64,000 bases of DNA from JBAXTE01 sp037130365 (GTDB lineage: Bacteria > Bacteroidota > Bacteroidia > Bacteroidales > WCHB1-69), in assembly GCA_037130365.1 (NCBI GenBank), contig JBAXTE010000018.1, positions 1-64,000 of the forward strand, read 5' to 3'. The notes beneath the pieces are model-generated. The model had not been told where the DNA came from. It was given only the letters and a program-made list of their open reading frames with translations, and did no database searches. Below are positions 18,102-25,856 of the stretch, piece after piece. How positions within the stretch are numbered: position 1 is the stretch's first letter; each line of letters starts with the position of its first letter. The translations under genes and the position numbers were made by a program.

Positions 18102-19136
18102 TTACATTTTTTTAGCTGTTGAACCTCTAACCATCAATTTAGGTGAAAGAGTAATATTAGAATGAATTGAACCGAATTGAGAATCAATCTCATTGATTAA
18201 CAAATCTATAGATGTTCTACTTATCTCTTCTATAGGTTGAGATATTGAAGAAATTTGAGGAGAAATAATTCTAAACACTTCTAAATCATCAAAACAAATT
18301 ATGGCAATATCTTTTGGAATTGAAACTCCCAATTCAATCAGCGATTCAAGGCAGGCTATCGCAACTTTGTTGTTTACCGCAAAAATGGCGTCTATGGGTT
18401 CAGGACAATTTAACATTTCGAATATCTTCTTACGAGTATTGTTAGTAATATCCTGATAATCAACCTCTATAAGCAATTCATTTGCATCTTCTTGAGTGTA
18501 TGTTTTCATCGCACTTATAAATCCATCAATACGTTGGCGAATGGAGGAAACATAGACTGGTGTTACCGCAAATGCGGCAATTTTATTATATCCTTGGTTA
18601 ATTAAATGCTCAACGGCCTGAAAAGCACCATTATAGTTATCAATACAAACTGAACTTGCATCTACACCATCGAAATATCGGTCAATAAAAACGTAAGGAA
18701 TCTTTTGCTCTTGCAATATGATAAATTGCTCTGGAGTTGATTGAGATGTTGAAATTATAATACCATCCACTTGCCTATTAATCAACATTCTGATTAGATT
18801 TTTCTCTTTTTCAGGATTTTCATCTGTACTGCAAATTAAAAGTGTAAAACCACGTTTTGTGGCTTCATCTTCCATGAAACGAGCAATTTTTGAATAAAAA
18901 GAATTTGAAATATCAGAAACCACAAGACCAATTGTAAAACTACGTCCCATTCTAAGTGCTCTTGCCATTAAATTTGGTTTGTAATTCAATTCTTTTGCTT
19001 TAGCCCATACACGCTTTTGTGTTTCTTTACTAATTCCATTTTCGTCTCCTTTGTTGTTCAAAACCATTGAAACCAAAGTTTTTGATACACTTAACGATTC
19101 TGAAATATGCTTTAAGGATATTTTTTCTGCTCTCAT
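18102..19136 (-). CDS. LacI family transcriptional regulator of the glycan operon
   Basis: 344 residues. The N-terminal helix-turn-helix is ISLKHISESLSVSKTLVSMVLNNKG, with the hinge helix YKPNLMARALRMGRS. A periplasmic-binding-protein-like effector domain (~60-340) follows, with GLVVSDISNSFYSKIARFME and the usual IAIICFDDLEVFRII. It is first in the operon lacI-MFS-ROK-GH20. A palindromic operator lies where its own promoter -33 region should be, so autorepression relieved by a sugar or sugar phosphate is likely. Confidence 0.94.
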   Translation of the reverse strand: MRAEKISLKHISESLSVSKTLVSMVLNNKGDENGISKETQKRVWAKAKELNYKPNLMARALRMGRSFTIGLVVSDISNSFYSKIARFMEDEATKRGFTLLICSTDENPEKEKNLIRMLINRQVDGIIISTSQSTPEQFIILQEQKIPYVFIDRYFDGVDASSVCIDNYNGAFQAVEHLINQGYNKIAAFAVTPVYVSSIRQRIDGFISAMKTYTQEDANELLIEVDYQDITNNTRKKIFEMLNCPEPIDAIFAVNNKVAIACLESLIELGVSIPKDIAIICFDDLEVFRIISPQISSISQPIEEISRTSIDLLINEIDSQFGSIHSNITLSPKLMVRGSTAKKM

Positions 19137-19163
19137 ATTTTTTTTCTTTAAATATTAACTTTG

Positions 19164-19171
19164 CAAAGATA
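19164..19171 (-). promoter_or_regulatory. -7 box of the lacI-MFS-ROK-GH20 operon
   Basis: The minus strand reads TATCTTTG, a perfect TAnnTTTG box, 27 bases before the lacI start. The expected -33 position is occupied by the palindrome at 19180-19197. Confidence 0.65.
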
Positions 19172-19179
19172 CAATTTTT

Positions 19180-19197
19180 CGCTAAACCGTTTTAGCG
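19180..19197. promoter_or_regulatory. LacI-type operator
   Basis: CGCTAAACCGTTTTAGCG is an 18-bp near-perfect palindrome (two mismatched positions) with the central CG typical of LacI-family sites. It is 8 bases upstream of the -7 box on the lacI strand and would block polymerase when bound. Confidence 0.7.
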
Positions 19198-19209
19198 TTT
19201 AGTAATCAT

Positions 19210-19836
19210 TTATTTGCTAATAATGTAATTTTTAACTCCTGCTTGAATTTTAAATTCTATAAAATTTTCTTTTGGTGGTATTGGACATGAATATTTGTGA
19301 TTATAAACGCAATATGGGTTGTAAGATTTATTAAAATCTATGATTATAGTATTTCCTTTTGGAATACGCAAATCAAGATAACGACCTCCACTATAGGTAG
19401 ATTCGCCATTTGTTAAATCGGTAAATGGCAAAAAAAGATAATCTTGAAACTCAAGTTTCGAGGATAAATCTAGATTTTGATACACCGGAATATTGAATAC
19501 TTTTTCACCAAGTTTGAACATAAGCATTCCGTATTTTCGATATTTTGGTTTTCTTGAAGTAGTCGTTTCCATTCCAAAAGTAGGAGAATTCTCACTAACT
19601 GTGATTGAAGCAGTTACCCTTAATGCTACATCGATAGAAAAAAAGTCTAAGCCCTTAAAATTCTTAATATCCTCTTTGTTAAGTGGCGATGTAGCTGTAT
19701 CCAAAAATTCGATATTTAGTGTTTTCTGATAGCGATCAATATCATTAATTATCAGAGTATCAGACTGTGCTTTAACATTGATAATTGATGTAATTACAAC
19801 AATAAAAAAACAAATTTTTCCTAATTGATGGTTCAT
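19210..19836 (-). CDS. DUF1684 secreted protein
   Basis: 208 residues with an N-terminal signal peptide (ICFFIVVITSIINVKAQ). The C-terminal half has the DUF1684 pattern: FLPFTDLTNGESTYSGGRYLDL, then IIIDFNKSYNPYCVYNHKYSCPIPPKENF. The conserved Asn-Pro-Tyr-Cys and Cys-Pro-xPP parts are intact. The family is widespread and its biochemical role is unknown. It lies upstream of, and on the same strand as, lacI, separated by the operator/promoter region, so it is probably a separate transcript. Confidence 0.82.
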   Translation of the reverse strand: MNHQLGKICFFIVVITSIINVKAQSDTLIINDIDRYQKTLNIEFLDTATSPLNKEDIKNFKGLDFFSIDVALRVTASITVSENSPTFGMETTTSRKPKYRKYGMLMFKLGEKVFNIPVYQNLDLSSKLEFQDYLFLPFTDLTNGESTYSGGRYLDLRIPKGNTIIIDFNKSYNPYCVYNHKYSCPIPPKENFIEFKIQAGVKNYIISK

Positions 19837-20041
19837 TCCAGTTTATTTGATTTAGCAAACATAGTGATTTTTTATTGGATATTGTTTTTTTTGATAATCA
19901 TTTTTTTGATTGCAAATAATTTATCAATTCTTTCATAGATTTTAATGAAAATATTATTATACAATTTATTGTCAATTTATTGCTTTATATAACAAAATTA
20001 TATTATATTTACCAACTAAATCAATTTAAACATCAAAAAAT

Positions 20042-21166
20042 ATGAAAAAAATCAACATTTTATTTGTAATTAGTTGTTTTATGATCACCTCTGTGTTCTC
20101 TCAACATGTATCAAAAACAATGTTATATGGCGGTTTAACAAGGCAATATTTAGAGTATGTTCCAGCAATGTATACTGGAAGCACTGCGGTTCCTTTAGTT
20201 ATTTGCTTACACGGATTAGGCGATGATATGACCAATTTTTCTGGAATTGGAATGGGGAATGTTGCAGATACTGCTAATTTTATTATTCTCACTCCGCAAG
20301 CAATAAGCTCAATTTTGGGAACAGCATGGAATTCGGGAGCTTCAATGTCAGGTATGCAACTGAACGAAACTGTAGATGATTTAGGATTTATTAATGCACT
20401 AATAGACAGCGTATCTGCTCATTACAACATCGATCAACGACGAATATACGCTACAGGATTTTCGATGGGTGCATTTATGTGTTATCGACTTGCTTGCCAA
20501 TTAGGCAATCGTATAGCGGCTATTGCTCCAGTATCGGGTGCAATGGGAACTTCTCTTATCTGTCAACCTTCCAGACCAGTTCCAGTTTGCCATTTTCATG
20601 GTACTGCAGATCAAACTATTTCATATACTGCAAATCAATATGGAACTATCGTTGATTCTACGCTTAAATATTGGGTTAACACTAATCATTGCAGCACTTT
20701 ACCTCAACTTGAATCAATGCCAGATATGGCTGCAGACGGCTTTACAGTGGAACATTATATCTATGGAAATGGCAATTCTGAATCTGTAGTTGAACATTAT
20801 AAAGTAATTGGTGGTGGACATCAGTGGATTTATACTCCTGTTAACGATATAGATTACACCACGATTATTTGGGAATTTTTGTCTCGATTTTCATTGTTGC
20901 AATTAAATGTAGATCAAAACATTGCGCCTTCTGTTCAAGTATTCCCTAATCCTTCGTCAACATTTATAAATATTGAAAACCCTAGCAACAGTAAATTAAT
21001 CATTAAACTTTATTCCATTAATGGTAGCTTGGTAAAAGAAATTAGTGCTTCCGATTTAAATATTCAACTTGATGTACGAAATTTAGTAACTGGACTCTAC
21101 TTTATTGAGCTAATTGGAATAAATTCTAACTATAGAAATATTAGCAAAATCCAAGTTCAAAATTAA
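20042..21166 (+). CDS. Secreted PHB-depolymerase/feruloyl-esterase-like hydrolase with T9SS domain
   Basis: 374 residues with signal peptide (ending VFSQ). It has an alpha/beta-hydrolase fold of the LpqC/polyhydroxybutyrate depolymerase type: LVICLHGLGDDMTNF oxyanion segment, nucleophile serine in ATGFSMGAFMCYRLAC, FHGTADQTISY acid segment, and His in GGGHQWIY. The C-terminal ~75 residues are a T9SS type A sorting domain (VFPNPSSTFINIENP, GLYFIELIG). The protein should be exported through type IX secretion and act on polymer esters such as acetylated or feruloylated polysaccharide; the substrate is not determinable. A strong hairpin terminator follows. Confidence 0.88.
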   Translation: MKKINILFVISCFMITSVFSQHVSKTMLYGGLTRQYLEYVPAMYTGSTAVPLVICLHGLGDDMTNFSGIGMGNVADTANFIILTPQAISSILGTAWNSGASMSGMQLNETVDDLGFINALIDSVSAHYNIDQRRIYATGFSMGAFMCYRLACQLGNRIAAIAPVSGAMGTSLICQPSRPVPVCHFHGTADQTISYTANQYGTIVDSTLKYWVNTNHCSTLPQLESMPDMAADGFTVEHYIYGNGNSESVVEHYKVIGGGHQWIYTPVNDIDYTTIIWEFLSRFSLLQLNVDQNIAPSVQVFPNPSSTFINIENPSNSKLIIKLYSINGSLVKEISASDLNIQLDVRNLVTGLYFIELIGINSNYRNISKIQVQN

Positions 21167-21187
21167 TTTCAAATAATATTTTCTCTT

Positions 21188-21224
21188 AAAACAGGTTGTC
21201 ATATATTCTCTGACAACCTGTTTT
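21188..21224 (+). terminator. Hairpin terminator after esterase gene
   Basis: Arms AAAACAGGTTGTCA (21188-21201) and TGACAACCTGTTTT (21211-21224) pair perfectly around a 9-base loop, followed by a T-rich stretch, 22 bases after the stop codon. Confidence 0.85.
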
Positions 21225-21319
21225 GCTTTTTAGCAATTCCCGAATACTCATATTGTTTTTATAGCAATATTTCTCAGAGCATTGAATTTCAAAATATTGA
21301 TGATTGATATCATACTTTT

Positions 21320-21461
21320 TTGGGCGTGTCCCTGCGGGTCGGGCTTTTTGCTACAATCTTTTTTTAATGTTTGCGATTAGTGAGCAGATGACTTCGAGTC
21401 ATCAGATCACTAATTCCCGAAACAAAAAAAGGATTTCCGCTTCAATCCCTCACGCTATGAC
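21320..21461. repeat. Intergenic dispersed element with two-part hairpin
   Basis: This gene-free stretch holds a GGGCGTGTCCCTGCGGGTCG segment and TTTGCTACAATC. A hairpin has outer arms ATTAGTGA/TCACTAAT (21376-21383, 21407-21414), a 3+3 internal loop, and inner arms GATGACT/AGTCATC around TCG. The end CCGCTTCAATCCCTCACGC recurs as CCGCTACAATCCCTCACGC just before 21894. No open frame explains it. Confidence 0.6.
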
Positions 21462-21504
21462 ATGAACGAATATATGTTCATCGAGAATTTAATGTCTTAG
21501 TTAT

Positions 21505-21762
21505 CTAGAACATTAATGTCGTTAATGGATAAAAGAAAATAATCAAAAATAAAATTAAAATAATTAATGGCTTACTCAATCTTGTCTTTCTGCAAAACAG
21601 CCAAACAATAGCATTTACAACTATTATTAATGGGTAATAAAGAAAATACTGAATAATTGCTTTATCATTCCCATCAATAACAATTATATACCTCAGATAC
21701 CCAATAAGCATAACATCAATAATTGTAATTAATAATATCCAAGAAATTGTTTTAAGATTCAT
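21505..21762 (-). CDS. Small three-helix membrane protein, unknown
   Basis: 85 residues made almost wholly of three hydrophobic helices: ISWILLITIIDVMLIGYLRY, QYFLYYPLIIVVNAIVWLF, and PLIILILFLIIFFYPLTTLMF. Short charged loops (DGNDK, CRKTRLSK) separate them. No family is recognised. It lies between copies of a dispersed repeat and has no clear operon partner. Hydrophobic AT-rich frames can arise by chance, so coding status is likely but not certain. Confidence 0.55.
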   Translation of the reverse strand: MNLKTISWILLITIIDVMLIGYLRYIIVIDGNDKAIIQYFLYYPLIIVVNAIVWLFCRKTRLSKPLIILILFLIIFFYPLTTLMF

Positions 21763-21816
21763 TTTATAATTATTTCAGTAATACTTTTTTGCGATAGATT
21801 TAGAACATTTTTCTTA

Positions 21817-21893
21817 GTGACTCTCAGTGCACTCGTGACTTAGTGGTAAATAATAAAAAATATGATTTTCCGCTACAATCCCTCACGCAAATT
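21817..21893. repeat. Second copy of CTTAGTG-type and CAATCCCTCACGC dispersed repeats
   Basis: 21817-21847 matches the complement of 13305-13342. The end contains TTTTCCGCTACAATCCCTCACGC, shared with the end of the element at 21320-21461. It lies directly before the stop of the next minus-strand gene. Confidence 0.5.
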
Positions 21894-22823
21894 TTAATCA
21901 AATAAAATGTAATTATGCGAACTAATATATTTCCATGAATTGTTTATTTTTTTATATAAAATAACTCCACCCGACGAATTAACACGATAAATCAACATTG
22001 CTTTTTGGCGATTTATATCAAATAATATCCTACAACATGAAGGATTACTTAATATTACCCAAAAATTAAGATTCCATCGTCTTACGTCAATATACTGTTC
22101 AATGAACTGCTTTCTATTCTCCCAATCAACTTTCAATTTTCGATATTTATAGCCCTCATAATCAATAATTGAATCTTTGTCGTTAAAATAATCCTGTATT
22201 AATGCCTCATATTCTTTGGTTAATGATAAAACTTCAGTGCCTTTAATATTAATTCGTGGACGAAAACTAAAAATGCTGTCTTCTTTGATCAAAACCATAT
22301 CATCTTCATAAAATCTGGGAATTGAAATTTCAGCAGTATCTTTCAACAAATATTCCAACCCTAACTTATAATTGGTATCACTCAAATTCTTTCTCTTAAG
22401 ATTTTTTACTATAAGTTCTTTCTTATCCAATGTTTCATAGATTTTATAATAAACAACGTCACTAATTACAAAACGTTTAGCCACTGCATATGGTTTATCC
22501 ATAATTATTGCAAATGGCGTTGACATTGTAGCTTGTATTAAATCAACATGCCTTAACTCGTCATTCATTCCATCAACACACTTTAGTTGAGACAGAGTAT
22601 ATAAGTCTTCAAAAATTTCATAAATATCTTTATCTATTTCGGGCAACTGATTAAAACTGCTATCATTGAGACTTTTTGAAGCAACTTCCCAATTTTTAAA
22701 AAACCAATCCAACAATTGAGTATCATTGTTTTTATAAGCAATCTCAAGAGAATCAGACATAGATTGGGCATAAGAGAATACTATAAATAAATTTAAAACA
22801 ATGGTTAATGCTTGTTTCTTCAT
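21894..22823 (-). CDS. Secreted hypothetical protein
   Basis: 309 residues with a signal peptide (ALTIVLNLFIVFSYAQ). No family is recognised with confidence. The mature part begins SLEIAYKNNDTQLLDWFFKNWEVASKSLND and has a C-terminal strand-rich part with NPSCCRILFDINRQKAMLIYRVNSSGGVILYKK, which looks like a compact periplasmic or surface domain. It resembles lineage-specific Bacteroidota secreted proteins. It stands alone between two repeats and a plus-strand lipoprotein gene. Confidence 0.75.
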   Translation of the reverse strand: MKKQALTIVLNLFIVFSYAQSMSDSLEIAYKNNDTQLLDWFFKNWEVASKSLNDSSFNQLPEIDKDIYEIFEDLYTLSQLKCVDGMNDELRHVDLIQATMSTPFAIIMDKPYAVAKRFVISDVVYYKIYETLDKKELIVKNLKRKNLSDTNYKLGLEYLLKDTAEISIPRFYEDDMVLIKEDSIFSFRPRINIKGTEVLSLTKEYEALIQDYFNDKDSIIDYEGYKYRKLKVDWENRKQFIEQYIDVRRWNLNFWVILSNPSCCRILFDINRQKAMLIYRVNSSGGVILYKKINNSWKYISSHNYILFD

Positions 22824-22981
22824 GATTTAATTTTCCAATTTTTAAGTCAAATATAATGCATTGACTTATTGTGCAAATTTAGTTTATTTTCACATTGATT
22901 ATAATAACTTTAATTTGAATTTTTATTTTAATAAAATCGAAAATATTTCCGAAATTTGAACTTTATTAAACCCAAATAAAA

Positions 22982-24373
22982 ATGAAAATTCTAAAGCAAG
23001 TATTCTTTATTACATTATCATTTATCGGTTTTGCATCTTGCTCTTCCAATGTGCATAAAAAAATTGAGCCAGCCATTGACAAAGGGAAAATCATCGAAAA
23101 CGTAGTTTGTAAAAAAAATATTGAAACTAATTATGCCCTTTATCTTCCATCAGCGTACGATTCCGCTAATAAATATCCGATAATTATTGCATTTGATGCG
23201 CATGGTGATGGACTAAAACCTGTTACGCTTTTTAAAGACCAAGCCGAAAAGTTTGGGTACATTGTGGTTGGTTCTAACAACTCAAAAAATGGCTTATCAT
23301 GGGAAAGCACCAATGCTATTTACAATTCTATGATTTCAGATATTAAAGAACGATTTTCGATAAATAATTCACGAATTTATACTGCTGGATTTTCAGGAGG
23401 CTCGAGAGTGGCAAGTTCAATTGCAATTTTAAATGGTGGAATAGCTGGTGTAGTTGGATTTTCGGCTGGTTTTCCAAATTTAAATCAACCAATAACCAAT
23501 AAATTTGATTTTTTAGGCGTCGTGGGAAGCTCTGATTTTAATTTCAACGAAATGAGTCAGCTAGATAAAACGCTTCAAACCAATGGCTTCAAACACTATT
23601 TAAAAGTCTTTGATGGCAAACACGAATGGCCACAACCCGAGGTTATTCCAGATGTTTTTTATTGGTTGGAGTTTTGCGCTTATCGAAAAAATTTATCTTC
23701 AATAAACCAATCTGTAATCAGTGAATTTGAAAAAAATTCCAAATCAGAAATTGAATTGTTCAAATCGAAAAAAGATCTCTTTGGCAAATATTTATGCTAT
23801 TTAAAATGTATAAATTTTCTCGAAGGAGTTTCAAATACAGATGTTTATAAAGCAAAAGTTGCAGAGCTAGAAAAATCAACTACCATTCAAAATGAGTTAA
23901 AACAAATCGAAGCGGATGGTCAAAAAGAGCAAAAACTTCAAGCCTTTTATGCCGATGCAATGGTTAAAAAAGAGATCAAATGGTGGAATTCAGAAGTTGC
24001 AAAAATCAATGGGATTATTCAAAAGAACAAAACAAATCGGGAAGGATTTTTACACCAACGAGTTTTGAGTTATTTGAGCATGTGTGGATATTCATACTCA
24101 AACAATTCACTAAGATCAGGTCAATTAGATCAAGCTCAACATTTTATCTCCATTTACGCCATAATTGACCCTGAAAATTCCGACCCACCGTATTTTCAAG
24201 CTCAGCTTTTTGCACTAAAAAATGATTCGTTAAATGCGATAAAATCTTTAGAAAAAGCCATAACGTTGGGATTTAATGATGTGAACAAGTTGCAAAACGA
24301 CACTTCATTTTCAAAGCTTCATTCCTTAACTGAGTTTAAAAATTTGGTGAACAAAATGAATATCAAACAATAA
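22982..24373 (+). CDS. Lipoprotein: alpha/beta-hydrolase-like domain plus helical/TPR region
   Basis: 463 residues. The lipobox FASC at about residue 20 marks a lipoprotein signal. Residues ~40-240 form an esterase-like hydrolase fold: NYALYLPSAYDSANKYPIIIAFDAHGDG, nucleophile-type serine in YTAGFSGGSRVASS, FLGVVGSSDFNF and a late histidine in KVFDGKHEWPQPE. Residues ~250-463 are helical, ending in a TPR-like segment (PPYFQAQLFALKNDSLNAIKSLEKAITLGF). The catalytic acid is not obvious. The likely role is envelope ester hydrolysis, but the substrate is unknown. Confidence 0.75.
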   Translation: MKILKQVFFITLSFIGFASCSSNVHKKIEPAIDKGKIIENVVCKKNIETNYALYLPSAYDSANKYPIIIAFDAHGDGLKPVTLFKDQAEKFGYIVVGSNNSKNGLSWESTNAIYNSMISDIKERFSINNSRIYTAGFSGGSRVASSIAILNGGIAGVVGFSAGFPNLNQPITNKFDFLGVVGSSDFNFNEMSQLDKTLQTNGFKHYLKVFDGKHEWPQPEVIPDVFYWLEFCAYRKNLSSINQSVISEFEKNSKSEIELFKSKKDLFGKYLCYLKCINFLEGVSNTDVYKAKVAELEKSTTIQNELKQIEADGQKEQKLQAFYADAMVKKEIKWWNSEVAKINGIIQKNKTNREGFLHQRVLSYLSMCGYSYSNNSLRSGQLDQAQHFISIYAIIDPENSDPPYFQAQLFALKNDSLNAIKSLEKAITLGFNDVNKLQNDTSFSKLHSLTEFKNLVNKMNIKQ

Positions 24374-24429
24374 TCCCGTTTAAAATGAACGAAAAACCAT
24401 TCTTTTATAACGCTTTTTAATAAGATTGG

Positions 24430-24542
24430 TCTTAACGCTCACGCAGGTCTTAGATACAAATCTCGCAAAACAAAAGCTTCTTATTCAAAGAATAAAACTT
24501 TCTATCAAAGCACAAACCGCCTTGAGTAAAAGAGCGTTAAGA
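24430..24542. repeat. Inverted repeat pair in gene-free region 24374-25037
   Basis: TCTTAACGCTC (24430-24440) and GAGCGTTAAGA (24532-24542) are perfect 11-bp complements 91 bases apart. A smaller hairpin CCCGC-CTAC-GCGGG follows at 24550-24563. There is no convincing gene here; the next ~170 bases are low in features. Confidence 0.5.
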
Positions 24543-24711
24543 ACCGAGACCCGCCTACGCGGGACGAGCTCTATACGACCTTTAAATAAAACAAATATTC
24601 CCGTATAAAAAAGGGCCGTTACTGCGTTAAGAAATCGATGGTGTTTGACGACGTTAGACAAAATGCAGATTAAAAAGTTTTTTTTCATACAAGAAATACC
24701 ATTTTGGCTAA

Positions 24712-24995
24712 AAGGAGGAGTTCATCGATTTTTAGCAGAAATGGCTCTTTTTTAGCACTTTTGCGATAGCGGCGGCATTTTTTGGTTACTTTTTTTTGCT
24801 GGAGAAAAAAAGTAAGTGCCTGTCCGGCATTAGGACATGTAAAAGGATTTTTTTTCTACTCAAGTTTGAAATTATACTTTTGGCATAAAAATAGTTTTGC
24901 TTTGCAACAATTTTTTCGCCAAAATAAGTTTTATTATTCATAATTAACCCCGTGCGTTGCACGGGGTTATTGTTATTTGGCACTTTCAGCGCCTT
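24712..24995. repeat. Composite hairpin element, copy A
   Basis: Module X (24712-24785) contains TTTTTTAGCACTTTTGCGAT and GCGGCGGCATTTTTTGG. Module Y (24878-24925) is bounded by TTTTGGC/GCCAAAA with an inner TTGC-TTT-GCAA. A perfect stem AACCCCGTGC/GCACGGGGTT follows (24946-24968), then a CAGCGCC end. The same modules occur at 55251-55638, but X is there in the opposite orientation relative to Y. Confidence 0.75.
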
Positions 24996-25037
24996 AACCG
25001 AAGTATTGAAAAACGGACATTAATAAAAACGAAATCC

Positions 25038-25628
25038 TTATTTACTCTCTTTCAACACCATATCAATTGTAATCGCACTCGAAAGAATCGCTATTTTGTT
25101 GTTTCTATTCGTGTAATTTGGATCAATAGTTACATTATATTTATCAGCAGAAGTAAATAATTCCTTCATTGCTCCCGCCCATTTTTTAGTAATCGCTCCA
25201 ATTTGAGCATTTGATGAATCTTTAATAATAAAGTTCCAAGCTTTCCAATCTCCGGAAATTACTGCAATTTGCTTTCTGGAATTATCTAAAATCTTAAATG
25301 TAGGTTTAAACAGTTTAAACTTTTGCTCAATGGTTCCAATTTGAAATCCTTGAGCATCTTTAATCGTAATTTTTGACAAAAAGAATGTCCAACCGCGAGA
25401 TATTGAGGCTTCTACCTGATCATTTGAATTTTTAACTTCAAGCAAAAAAGGAAGCATTGCTTTTTTTAACAACAATCTTAAAATCTTATCCCCAGCAGTA
25501 AGTTTTTGCTTTATTGCACCAATATTTACACCATGTTCGTTGTAAATTTGATAGCAATTTTCAAATTTAAAGAAATTCACTTTTTCATCTACAAAAAAGC
25601 TATTTGAATCAAAAAAATTAGAACTCAT
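25038..25628 (-). CDS. LURP-one/phospholipid-scramblase-like protein
   Basis: 196 residues from the chosen start. The frame is open up to 25748, but the first 40 residues are low-complexity and the family usually begins near this methionine. The protein is strand-rich, with repeated G-x-I-x-K/Q units: VNIGAIKQKL, FQIGTIEQKF, KQIAVISGDWKAWNFIIKD and AQIGAITKKWAG. This is typical of the LURP-one/Tubby C-terminal superfamily that includes phospholipid scramblase-related proteins. No signal peptide, so it is cytoplasmic or at the inner membrane face. The bacterial function is unknown. Confidence 0.75.
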   Translation of the reverse strand: MSSNFFDSNSFFVDEKVNFFKFENCYQIYNEHGVNIGAIKQKLTAGDKILRLLLKKAMLPFLLEVKNSNDQVEASISRGWTFFLSKITIKDAQGFQIGTIEQKFKLFKPTFKILDNSRKQIAVISGDWKAWNFIIKDSSNAQIGAITKKWAGAMKELFTSADKYNVTIDPNYTNRNNKIAILSSAITIDMVLKESK

Positions 25629-25856
25629 ACCGTTGTTTTTTTTTAGTTTTCCTACTCTATCAATTTTTATTGAATTGAATTTCGGGTTTACCTTCGTTAA
25701 TTTATCTGAACGAAACAGATCCGTTTTGTAATGGTCTCTGGTCTCCATTTAAAATGTTCATTATTATCAAATAAAAATAAACAATAACACAAATTAACAA
25801 CATTTCAAACGAATAATTACTATTTTTGTTAAAAAATTTTTCAATTATAAATTTAA

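Noticed and set aside
24426..24983. Small frames on both strands in the gap 24374-25037
   Set aside because: They coincide with the hairpin repeats and have no start context or domain; the translated repeat merely looks open.
24961..25160. Plus-strand frame of 67 residues overlapping the LURP-one gene end
   Set aside because: It starts in the composite repeat stem and overlaps a better-supported minus-strand gene; no domain.
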